From the NCBI GenBank assembly GCA_008360975.2, contig CM039202.1:2960628-3024627 (forward strand): a stretch of 64,000 nt of DNA, read 5' to 3'. A program made the translations under genes and the position numbers. The notes under the pieces are model-generated. The model saw only the letters and a list, made by a program, of their open reading frames with translations. It was not told the origin of the DNA and ran no database searches. Shown here one piece after another: positions 21,571 to 31,119 of the stretch (position 1 is the first letter of the stretch; every line of letters starts with the position of its first letter). The DNA comes from Lichenostomus cassidix (lineage: Eukaryota; Chordata; Aves; Passeriformes; Meliphagidae).

Positions 21571-24003
21571 TAGAACACAGCAGAGAAGATCCATCCTCAG
21601 GCCAAAAGCTCAGTTTTTGCTGCAGACCTCAGCCAGGAATTTCATTGCTGGAATTGATTTTCAGGGAAGGATTTGCTGGAGAGAAAAGCTCCTGAAAAAT
21701 CAGCAAACAGGCAGAAATCCCTGCTGTGGATTGAATTCCTCCTGGTGGGGAGAGAAGTGGGAAATAAACAGAATTCTTTAATTTAATTGCTGCTGTTTGA
21801 CCCCAGAGCTGGGGAGCTCTCTGACTCCAACCTGGCTGAATTCCTCACAGAACTTTATTTTCCTTCTGCTGGGGAATCTCAGGGACTTTTTGTGGTGCTG
21901 AAAGGGAAATAAAGAGGTGAAATAAATGGTGAAGCTTTGCTGATGTGTCTGCCTGCAACGGGAAGGAATCCATTTTTCAGAGGTATTCATTAGAGGTAAT
22001 TGTTATTACCTCTATTAATTAATTTAGAGGTAATTATTGGTACCTTTATTGGTGATAAAGGTTACACACTAGCAGTGGTTGAGGGGGAAACTGGGAGCAG
22101 AGATTTTAAAAGCACAATTTGAATTTCAAACACAATTTTTAAACACAAAACCACTTCTCACTCTAAACATTTGGTGTTCAACAGCCCCACGTGGGCTTTT
22201 TTAAGAGTTGAAATGAATTCTTTGTTACATAATCCTAATCTTTTATAATTATTGTGAGTCACTGGAAATGCTGGTAACTTGTACACACGAAGAAATAATG
22301 ATTCTCAGGTGTTGAGATGTGGGTTATAAAGAGATTTTCTGGCTTGGTTTGGATTCTGATCCACATCCCAGCGATTATTGACTGCTGTCATTAGTGAGTT
22401 AATTGGCACTGTTTGTCCTGGTGGCAGCTCTTTGGAAAATGTAAATAGAAAAACAATAAAAAATAATAGGAAAAAAAATCATAAAAATAATAGGAAAAAA
22501 CCCTGAACATCCGAAAAATCTGAGCTTGGCATTACCAGAAATAAAATTAATTTTTTTAAAATTAATTTTTATTAAATAATTGATTTTTATTAAATAATTA
22601 ATTTTATTTAATTTTTATTATAATGTTTTTAATTAAAATTATCATTTAACTCGCTGTTAAATCCCCAATAAACCTTCCATCTCTTTCCTTCTGACCATCA
22701 AAGGGCTCTGGAGTGACACAACCACAGCTGATCACTGAAGAAAACTCTTTTTCTCCTCCGGGGACAATGGCCTTGCTCTTCCAATCGATCAATAATCCCT
22801 CCCAGGGCTGATTTAGCTCTGACTGGAAAGGAAAGCGATTCAGGCTTTGGAAATGCTCAGAATTATTGGTGGGGATGGAAGCTGAACCACCTCCTTTTGG
22901 CGCTGAAATAATCAATAAATATCCAACGGCAGCCCAACAGTTACCATAGCGATGGGAGAGGAAATGGAACTGCAGTCGATCAAATGAATATTCAGTTGAT
23001 TTCCTGATTTCATCTCCAACAGGAGCTTTGTGGTGTCCAAATGCAGGTTTTGCTGCTGTTGGCCAACATTTCCTCCTTCTTGGGGACTTCAGCTGGGAAA
23101 ATTCCGCCGTGGAACTGTGGGAAATTTAAATTCCAGTGTTTGTTTGTTTTCCAGATCTTGATGGAGATGGATCTCCCAGCCAGTGGGAAAAGGAGTCCAA
23201 AAAATCCAAAAATTACAGGCTGAGCTGGTTTCTTCGGAGGAAAGCGACAGCACAGGGCTGAATTTGCAGCTGAGTGTCTCTTGTTTCCTTATATTCCTAT
23301 CCTGAGCAGAAAAATGCATAAAATTCCAATTGATTTGTTCAACATCTCCCTGGAAATTTCCTGTATAATCCTCGCCAGGCTTCCATTGTTAATCTCTCAT
23401 ATCCGTATTCTTTGGGAAATGTGTGAATTGGGTTTGAAAATCCTCTGTTTAGGATAAAAACAGAGCAGGACCAACCTGAGGGGTCCTTGAAGCCACAAAA
23501 ATGACAAAGAGGTGCTGGTAAAAAACATCTTAAATCCTTAAAAACGGAGGATTTTCTCAATGGTTTTTGCTAATGATAAATATTTATTTCCATTCTGAAA
23601 GGAGAGCCGCGCCTGCCATCTCCACAACGTCCTTGAGCAGGTTTTCAGAGTGACTTTAATCAAATGTCATTTTAAACTCCAGTCCTCCGCCGCAAACCTC
23701 TGGTGAAATTCTATTAATTTTCAATTAAACTTCAAGTAAACCAATTAGCATTTCCATTTCCAAGGAGCAACAAAGGCAGAATCTGTAATGAGCCTTTCCA
23801 GTTGCTCGCAGAGGAATAAATGGTCTGGATGGATTTCTCCAGCGTGTATCTCTGGGAAACTTTGTCAAGTATATTACCTTTATCATCTCCTCCTCTGCTT
23901 CGGGCTCCAAATTGGATTTCTCGTGGTGCACAAAGCCAGATTCTCTCCCTGAGCTGCATCCCTGAATTCTTTGTCTTCGCTGGAAATCCTTCACCTTGCC
24001 CTG
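21571..24003. other. Largest single-copy island, candidate conserved non-coding DNA
   Basis: About 2.4 kb with only an AT patch (22540-22645) and A-rich runs (22440-22500). Parts such as 22930-23050 and 23590-23830 have mixed base composition with homeodomain-like TAAT/ATTA words (CCAATTAGCATTTCC, TGTAATGAGCC). Frames of 60-97 residues appear on both strands without domains. No exon was recognised. Confidence 0.45.
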
Positions 24004-24205
24004 AGTGTGTTTTCACCAAAGTCACAGCTGAGGCTGCTGTGGAACTTTTTTTATCCTGGATAACTTCAACACCTCAATTTGGTGGAGAGCAGAAGGAATT
24101 TCCCCCTTTTTCATCCTAAATCCATTAATAGAAAAGGCTGAGTTCTCCCAGCTCCAGCCCGGCTCGTTTGTGTGTCTCACCAGCGTTTTATCTCCACTTT
24201 CTCTG
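24004..24205. repeat. Dispersed about 200-bp repeat, copy 1
   Basis: Matches 27598-27798 over about 195 bp: ACAGCTGAGGCTGCTGT, TTTGGTGGAGAGCAG, GAGTTCTCCCAGCTCCA, TTTGTGTGTCTCACCAGC. Its first 25 bp (TGTTTTCACCAAAGTCA) are also in the 147-bp array at 27.1-27.6 kb. Identity unknown. It could be a degraded mobile element. Confidence 0.8.
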
Positions 24206-24691
24206 CTCTGCCAGCTCGTGCTCCCTGCCCCGAGGAGATTCATTATCAGAATGAATTCCCTGAGCTGCAATCCTGGAGTTCTTCCAGCCTGGGGATCGCA
24301 GCTTTCATCATCCCCCCGAGCCTGCCGCTGTCTGGAGTGCTCAGAATCCACTTTTTTGTGGCATTTAATCCCTTTTCTGGCTGTCCTGACCCTTCCCCGG
24401 GCTGGTGGCACTGCAGAGCCCCTGTGACCCCGCGAGGAGCTGGCACTGGGGTGGATTTTGGGGTTTTTTGGGGTTTGGGTCAGTGCCAGGCTGTCTGGGT
24501 GAAATGGAGCCACTTGAGCTGCTCAGATCAGTGCTGGAGCCAAGCTGGAGTCACTCTCGTCTCTTCCAATTTCCTTTAAACTCGAAAGCCTCGGAGAGAC
24601 TCAGCCTGGCTGGGTTTGCCAGGGAAATCCTGAAGGATTTGAGTCGGGGAGCTCAGCGGGGTCTGGGAGGTGTCCTTGGTGCTGAAGGGGG
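24206..24691. other. GC-richer spacer, no gene supported
   Basis: Frames of 131-163 residues overlap on both strands here (24022-24579) but are mutually shadowing and show no family features. Confidence 0.45.
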
Positions 24692-24982
24692 ACTGAGGGA
24701 CAGCCTGAGGGACATCCTGAGGGACATCCTGAGGGACACCCTGGGGTTGGGGGGGGGCGAGGGACACCCTGAGGGACAGTCTGAGGGACACCCTGAGTGA
24801 CAGCCTGAGGGACACCCTGAGGGACACTCTGAGGGACATTCTGAGGGAAACCCTGAGGGACACTCTGAGGGACACCCGGGGTTGAGGGACATCCTGAGGG
24901 ACACCCTGAGGGACAGCCTGAGGGACATCCTGAGGGACACCCCGAGGGACACCCTGAGGGACACCCTGAGGGACACCCTGAG
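24692..24982. repeat. 12-bp minisatellite, about 24 copies
   Basis: The unit is CCTGAGGGACAC/CCTGAGGGACAT. One interruption contains a run of nine or more G (near 24748). A 12-bp period keeps frames open on both strands, so the Arg-Asp and Leu-Arg-Val-Ser cycles are not evidence of a gene. Confidence 0.95.
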
Positions 24983-25019
24983 CACCTCGGCTGCTCCTGC
25001 TGGGAAATCCTCATGCCAG

Positions 25020-26208
25020 AGCCACAGGGGAACCCACAGAGAAATGGGGAAACCCACAGGGAAACCCATGGGGAAACCCACAGAGCTGTGAGGAAACCCA
25101 TTTTGTTTCCCCACACAAAGCTGTGGGGAAATCCACAGAGCAGTGGAGAAACCCACAAAGTCATGGGGAAACAAACAGAAAATCCATAGAGCCACAGGGA
25201 AACCCACAGGAAAACCCACAGAACAATTAGGAAACCCACAGAGCTGTGGGGAAACCCACAGAGAAATAGGGAAACCCAAAGGGAAACTCACAGAGCAATT
25301 AGGAAACCCAGAGAGCTGTGGAGAAACCCACAGAGCCACAGGAAAACCCATGGGGAAACCCACGGAGCTATGGGGAAACCCACAAATTCAGAGGGAAACT
25401 CAAAGGGAAACCCACAGAGCAATGGGGAAACCCACAAAGTCAGGGGGAAACCCCATGGGGAAACCCACAGAGCTGTGGGGAAACCCACAGGGAAACCTGC
25501 AGAGCAATGGAGAAACCCACAAAGTCATGGGGAAACTCACAGAAAATCCATAGAGCCACAGGGAAACCTGTAGGGAAACCCACAGAGAAATTAGGAAACC
25601 CATGGAGCTGTGGGGAAACCCACAGAACCACAGGGAAACCCACATGGGGAAACCCACAGAGCTATGGGGAAACCCACAAAGCCATGGGTAAACCCAAAGA
25701 AAATCCATAGAGCCACAGGAAAACCCATAGGGAAAACCACAGAGCTGTGGGGAAACCCACAGAGAAATAGGGAAACCCAAAGGGAAACCTGCAGAGCAAC
25801 TAGGAAACCCACAGAGCTGTGGGGGAACCCACAGAGCCACAGAGAAGTCCACATGGGGAAATCCACAGGGAAATAGGGAAACCCACAGAGCTGTGAGGAA
25901 ACCTGCAGGGAAACCCACAGAGAAATTGGAAACCCACAAAGTCATGGGTAAACCCAAAGAAAATCCATAGAGCCACAGGAAAACCCATAGGGAAACTCAC
26001 AGAGCTGTGGGGAAACCCACAGAGCCACAGGGAGATCCGCATGGGGAAATCCACAGAGCAATGGGGAAACCCACAAAGTCATGGGGAAACCCACAGAAAA
26101 TCCACAGAACCACAGGGAAACCCACAGGGAAACCCACAGAGCAGTGAGGAAACCTACAGAACCACAGGGAAACCCATGGGGAAACTCACAGAGCTGTGGG
26201 GAAACCAG
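25020..26208. repeat. About 21-bp minisatellite, roughly 55 copies, higher-order structure
   Basis: Core GGGAAACCCACAGAG followed by CTGTG, CAATG, AAATA, CCACA or similar. Longer blocks recur, for example AAAGAAAATCCATAGAGCCA at about 25697 and 25957 (260 bp apart), showing multi-unit duplication. Overlapping frames of 66-236 residues on both strands are the repeat in translation. Confidence 0.95.
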
Positions 26209-26690
26209 TTCAAAAGGGGTAAAAGGGTTTTATTTTGGTGTTTAGCAGGATTTTAGGTGCACAGCTCTGCAAAGGTGGAACACACTGAGATGCACATTTT
26301 GTATACAATTTTATGGACTTTGCAGATTAGCAGATCTGTGAAAATCCCCCAATAAAAAACCTAATAAATGAAGTCATTGTCCCCCTGTTTTAATCACTGC
26401 CCCCTAAATGAGGTTAGAGCTCAGTTTTTATATATTTTTTCAAATTATATTCCTGGGAGGAGATTTCAACCAAGGTTGAATCTTGAGTTTTTGATAGCAC
26501 AGAGCTCTCTTTGCCTCTAACTGTCAATATTTGGTTTTTCTGCCTTGCTCTAGACCCAAACTAAGCTAAAATATCAAATTACAAAAATTCCAACCATGCT
26601 GGCTAAGGGTACAAGGAGTGTATAAAGGGTACAGAAAACAGAAAAAGGGTATAAAAATGTATAAAATGGCATAAAAAATGCAAAAAGCCA
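26209..26690 (+). mobile_element. Dispersed repeat C, possible ERV-related fragment
   Basis: Words GTATACAATTTTATGGAC, AAAATCCCCCAA, AAACCTAATAAATGAAG, CATTGTCCCCCTG and GAGGTTAGAGCTCAG align in order with 39735-39870. The second copy directly follows an LTR, so a retroviral origin is possible but unproven. The right boundary here is uncertain. Confidence 0.55.
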
Positions 26691-27065
26691 TCAGGCATCA
26701 CAGGAAATTCCAAACTCCTGACCAGAGAGCTGCTGGAGCAGCAGGTGGAGTCGTGGCTGAGCTGAAAACAGAGATTTTACTGATTTTACTGATTTTATTG
26801 CCCTGGCTCTCAGCCCCATCCCTCTGCAGCCCTCGCAGGCAGCATGGCAGTTAAGTGACTGGAACTTGTAGGAACAGAGAAATCGTGTTAAATTAAATAG
26901 AGTAAAAAATGGGGCAGTTTGGGCGACGGGAGAGAGTTTTATGGTATTGTTTGGCTGTTTCTGGAGAGCCAGAGGGAGGAGGAGATCAGAGCTGCTGCTG
27001 ATGATGATAAAAAGGGAAGGTGAGGATGGTGAGGATCCAGCTGGAGCTCGGGGGACACAGCCTTG
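26691..27065. other. Single-copy spacer
   Basis: A short CAGATTTTACTGATTTTACT duplication lies at 26770-26800. No gene. Confidence 0.55.
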
Positions 27066-27612
27066 AAAGCAACCAAAGAGCAATTAAAATGCTTAAATTG
27101 AGTCTTTCAGGGCAAAAGAATTCACCAGAATTTGAAATCTGACACCTTTTTGCTTTTCTGAGTGTTTTTACAAAAGTTAGGCTGCTGCCTTGGGTTCCCA
27201 GGAGGATGGAAAAGCAACCAAAGGGCAATGAAAATGCTGAAATTGAGACTTTCAGGGCAAAAGGTTCACCAGAATTTAAAATCTGACACCTTTTTGCTTT
27301 TCTGTGTGTTTTCACCAAAGTCAGGCTGCTGCCTTGGATGGGCAGGAGGATGGAAAAGCAACCAAAGAGCAATGAAAATGCCAAAATTGAGTCTTTCAGG
27401 GCAAAAGGATTCACCAAAACCTTAAATTTGACACCTGTTTTGCTTTTCTGAGTGTTTTCATCAAAGTCAGGCTGCTGCCTTGGATTCCCAGGAGGATGGA
27501 AAAGAAACCAAAGGGCAATGAAAATGCTGAAATTGAGTCTTTCAGGGCAAAAAGATTCATCAAAACCTCAAATTTGACACCTGTTTTGCTTTTCTGAGTG
27601 TTTTCACCAAAT
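27066..27612. repeat. About 146-bp tandem repeat, nearly 4 copies
   Basis: AAGCAACCAAAG-type starts lie near 27066, 27212, 27355 and 27502. Each contains GTCTTTCAGGGCAAAAG, CTGACACC, TTTTGCTTTTCTG and CAGGCTGCTGCCTTGG. The fourth runs into the 200-bp dispersed repeat by shared sequence. Confidence 0.92.
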
Positions 27613-27798
27613 CACAGCTGAGGCTGCTGTAGAACTTTTCTTGTCCTGAACGACTTCAGCACCTCAGTTTGGTGGAGAGCAGGGAAGGAATTTCCCCTTT
27701 TCATCCTAAACCCATGAATAGAAAAGTCTGAGTTCTCCCAGCTCCATCCCAGCTTGTTTGTGTGTCTCACCAGCATTTTATCTCCACTTTCTCTGGAA
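27598..27798. repeat. Dispersed about 200-bp repeat, copy 2
   Basis: Counterpart of 24004-24205. It continues the last unit of the 147-bp array through TGTTTTCACCAAA, so the array probably grew from the left end of this element. Confidence 0.8.
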
Positions 27799-27929
27799 AA
27801 GTGAGATGGGAGATGGGGAGGAACCAAAATTCCAGATCCACCTGCTCCAAAAAATCCTCCCAGCCCAGTGCCAGGCTGCCCATGGAATTCCAGGGAAAAC
27901 AATGGAGTTGTTCTGGGCAGGAAATCCCA

Positions 27930-29275
27930 AAAATCCCTCCCAGGTCTCAGGTGTTCCACGGTGACCTCACTCCTCGGGATGTACTTCAGTTTTAAATCTT
28001 TTATATTATAAATTTAGGGTTTTCTTTTACTGTTTTCAGAGCTGGTGAGACAGAAGCAGAACAGGTTGAGCTAAAGGTCGAGGGTTTAAATTCACATTTC
28101 TCCTGCTTTTCAGGGTTTTTTTGGTCCACACAACTCTGTGAGTTTGAGTTTATTCTGCTGAAGTGAGTTTGATTTTATTCCACTGAGGTGAGTTGAGTTT
28201 ATTCCACTCCTGGATCCTCCTTCTCCAAGTGGGAAATTCCACACAAATCTTTTTTGATTTTCTTTTCAGCCTTTGTTTTTTGCAGCAGAAAAAGCAGCTC
28301 AGGGCAATTAAAGCTGCAGGTTGTAGGACTGACCTTGGCTCTGACAAAATCCCAAAATCCCACAATCCCACCCAGCTCTCAGAGGTTCCATGGTGACTCC
28401 ACTCCTCGGGGTTTACTTCAGTTTTTAGGTGTCAATGAAATCATTTCAGAATTTCTTTTACTCTTATCAGAGCTGGTGAGACAGAAGCAGAACAGGTTGA
28501 GCTAAAGGTCGAGGGTTAAAATGCACATTTCTCCTGATTTTCAGGGTTTTTTTTGGTCCACACAACTCTGTGAGTTTGAGTTCATTCCACTGAAGTGAAT
28601 TGAGTTCATTCCACTGAAGTGAATTGAGTTCATTCCACTCCCTGAATTTCTTCCAAGGAAAGAAAGTTTCTTCCAAAGAAGAAACTTCCAAGGAAGAAAT
28701 TCCATGCAAATCCTTTTGGATTTTCCTTTCCCCCTTTGTTTTTTGCAGCAGAAAAAAGCAGCTCAGGGCTATTGAAGCTGCAGCTTTCAGGACTGACCTT
28801 GGCTCTGACAAAATCCCAAAATCCCACAATCCCACCCAGCTCTCAGAGGTTCCATGGTGACTCCACTCCTCGGTGTTTATTTCAGTTTTTAGGTGTCAAT
28901 GAAATCATTTCAGAATTTCTTTTACTCTTATCAGAGCTGGAGAGACAGAAGCAGAACAGGTTGAGCTAAAGGTCGAGGGTTAAAATGCACATTTCTCCTG
29001 ATTTTCAGGTTATTTTTGCCCACAGAACTCCGTGAGTTTGAGTTTATTCCACTGAAGTGAATTGAGTTTATTCCACTGAAGTGAATTGACTTTATTCCAC
29101 TTCCTGAATTTCTTCCAAGGAAAGAAAGTTTCTTCCAAAGAAGAAACTTCCAAGTGGGAAATTCCATGCAAATCCTTTTGGATTTTCCTTTCCCCCTTTG
29201 TTTTTTGCAGCAGAAAAAGCAGCTCAGGGCTATTGAAGCTGCAGGTTGCAGGACTGACCTTGGCTCTGACAAAAA
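27930..29275. repeat. 430-465-bp tandem repeat, about 3 copies
   Basis: AGAGCTGGTGAGACAGAAGC recurs near 28039 and 28469, and as AGAGCTGGAGAGAC near 28933. Shared words are GGTTGAGCTAAAGGTCGAGG, CACAACTCTGTGAGTTTGAG, TTTTTTGCAGCAG, GGACTGACCTTGGCTCTGAC and GGTTCCATGGTGACTCCACT. Inside each unit TTCCACTGAAGTGAATTGAG is itself repeated 1-3 times, which explains the length difference. A partial unit precedes the first copy from about 27930. Confidence 0.92.
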
Positions 29276-29316
29276 ACCATTTTCACCCTAAAGGACCTGG
29301 GAAAATCTCAATATGA

Positions 29317-29450
29317 ATGAGTTTATTATTTAAATAATAACTATATTATTATCATTATTGCTGTGTGATATGAAAATAGAGTTATCCTGTGCATTTGAGT
29401 TTATTATTTTAATAATAACAATATTATTATTATTGCTGTGTGATATGAAT
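29317..29450. repeat. About 75-78-bp duplication, AT-rich
   Basis: TGAGTTTATTATTT near 29318 and 29396, and GCTGTGTGATATGAA near 29360 and 29434. Confidence 0.85.
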
Positions 29451-29461
29451 GTTTTGTGTTT

Positions 29462-29501
<40 letters not shown>

Positions 29502-29873
29502 TGTGTGTTGTGGTTTGTGTTTGGGTGTTGTTTGTTTTTTGTGTTTTTTTGGTGGTGTGTGTTTGTGTTGGGTTGTTTTTTGGGTTGTTTTGTTTGTGGG
29601 GTGTTTGGTTTGTTTTTTGGGTTTGGGTGGGTTGGTGGGGTGGGGGTGGTTTTGTTTGTGTTTGTGGGGTTGTTGTGTGGTTGGGGGTTTTTTGGTGGGG
29701 GGGGTTTGGGTGGTTGTGGTTTGGGTGTTTTTTTTGTGTTTGGGTGGTGGGGTGGTGGGTTGTGGTTTGGTGTTGTTTTGTTTTGGGTTTTTTTTGTGGG
29801 TTGGTGGGTTGGTTTTTTTTTGGGGTTTGTGGGTTGGTGGTGTTGGTTTGGGTTTTTTTTGTGGGTTTTTTGT
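29451..29873. other. 423-nt tract containing only G and T
   Basis: Reading base by base, no A or C occurs from 29451 to 29873. It starts with a T homopolymer of about 37 nt, then becomes an aperiodic mixture of G and T runs with several G-runs of 3-8. It is not a simple (GT)n repeat and has no fixed period. Frames rich in Gly/Val/Phe/Trp/Cys (plus) or Pro/Thr/Gln/Lys/Asn (minus) are composition artefacts. It may be a real strand-asymmetric G-quadruplex-prone element or a sequencing/consensus artefact beside the poly-T. Confidence 0.95.
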
Positions 29874-30520
29874 CGTGATTTTCTTCATTCACATCCCTGG
29901 AATTCCTAAGACTCTGGAAGTAGTGAAAAGCTGAATTTTTGCTGTGATATTCTTCATTCACATCCCTGGAATTCCTAAGGCTTTTGAAGAAGTGCAAAGG
30001 TGATTTTTTGCCATGATTTTCTTCATTTACATCCCTGCTGTAATTAGAGCAAATCAGCCACTCCACTAATTGGAATCCAAATCCAGCAGGAGAATTTACA
30101 AATCCAAACACCCCAATGTGACAGGAATTCCAAGGATGGAACCAAGGAATTGTTCCAATTTACAAGGGGAGAAAAAAGTGGAAACCTGGAATTCCTGAGG
30201 GTTTGGAATTGGTGAAAATGGGAATTTTTGTTATGAAATTTTTTCTTTGCATCCCTGGAATTCCTAAGGCTTTGGAAGTTGTGAAAAGGTGAATTTTTGC
30301 CATGATTTTCTTAATTTGGATCCCTGGATTTCCCAAGGGTCCAGAAATGGTGAAAAGGTGAATTTTTGTTACGAATTTTTTTGTTTGCATCTCTGGAATT
30401 CCTAAGGGTCTGAAAGTGGTGAAAAGATGAATTTTTATTGCGATTTTCTTAATTTGGATCCCTGGATTTCCCAAGGGTCTGGAAACTGTGTAAAAGTGAA
30501 TTTTTGCCATGATTTCCCTG
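29874..30520. repeat. About 65-70-bp minisatellite, about 8 copies, interrupted
   Basis: Unit words are TTTTTGCCATGATTTTCTT, CATTCACATCCCTGGAATTC, CTAAGGCTTTGGAAG and GTGAAAAGGTGAA. Copies lie near 29874, 29936, 30003, 30226, 30294, 30362, 30432 and 30498. Single-copy sequence at about 30040-30180 interrupts the array. Confidence 0.88.
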
Positions 30521-31026
30521 CTGCTCAAAGCACTCCCAGCTCTTGAAATGACACCTGAGGACTCCTTGGAAAAGAATTTTTTTTTGGTTTGTGGAATTCC
30601 TGATGTGACTTTAACAGCTTGTGACAAACACCATCAATATTTGCTATTTTTTTCCCCCCAGATATCCCTGAAATATTATTTTCCCAGCAGCCATAATAAC
30701 AGTTAATTATTATTTAACTTGCTGCCGGATTGCTAATTCCTGTAATTGATGATTTGGGATAAATGAACTCTTCATTTGCATCCCTGAAATATTTTTTTTT
30801 CTCTTCTTGACAGGAGCAAAAAGAAGGAGGTGGAGCAGAGGTGGTTGTGCTGAGCTGCAGTGATTTTTGCCAGAGTGTGTAATTATATCTGGAATTTCGT
30901 TTAGCAGGAAATGAGATAAATACAGAGATGGATTCCCCTTGGAAACATCCCAACTTCCCGAGTGGGATGGAAAAAATGGGATTTTCACTCTGCCGGGTTG
31001 GTGATTTGCTCTGTGAGATGAGATTG
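30521..31026. other. Single-copy spacer
   Basis: AT-rich, no gene recognised. Confidence 0.5.
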
Positions 31027-31119
31027 AACAAAACAAACCAAAAAACCTCCAAACAACAAAAAAAACCAAACAAAAAACACCCAAAAAACCCAACCAAACC
31101 AAAAAAAAAAACCCCAAAA
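31027..31119. other. A/C-only tract (one T)
   Basis: Only A and C occur from 31049 to 31119. Extending left to 31027 adds a single T. It is aperiodic with runs of A and CC/CCC, and would be a G/T tract on the minus strand, like 29451-29873 in the opposite orientation. Confidence 0.9.

Noticed and set aside
24022..24579. Overlapping 131-163-residue frames on both strands
   Set aside because: Mutual shadows in GC-richer sequence, partly inside a dispersed repeat, without domains.
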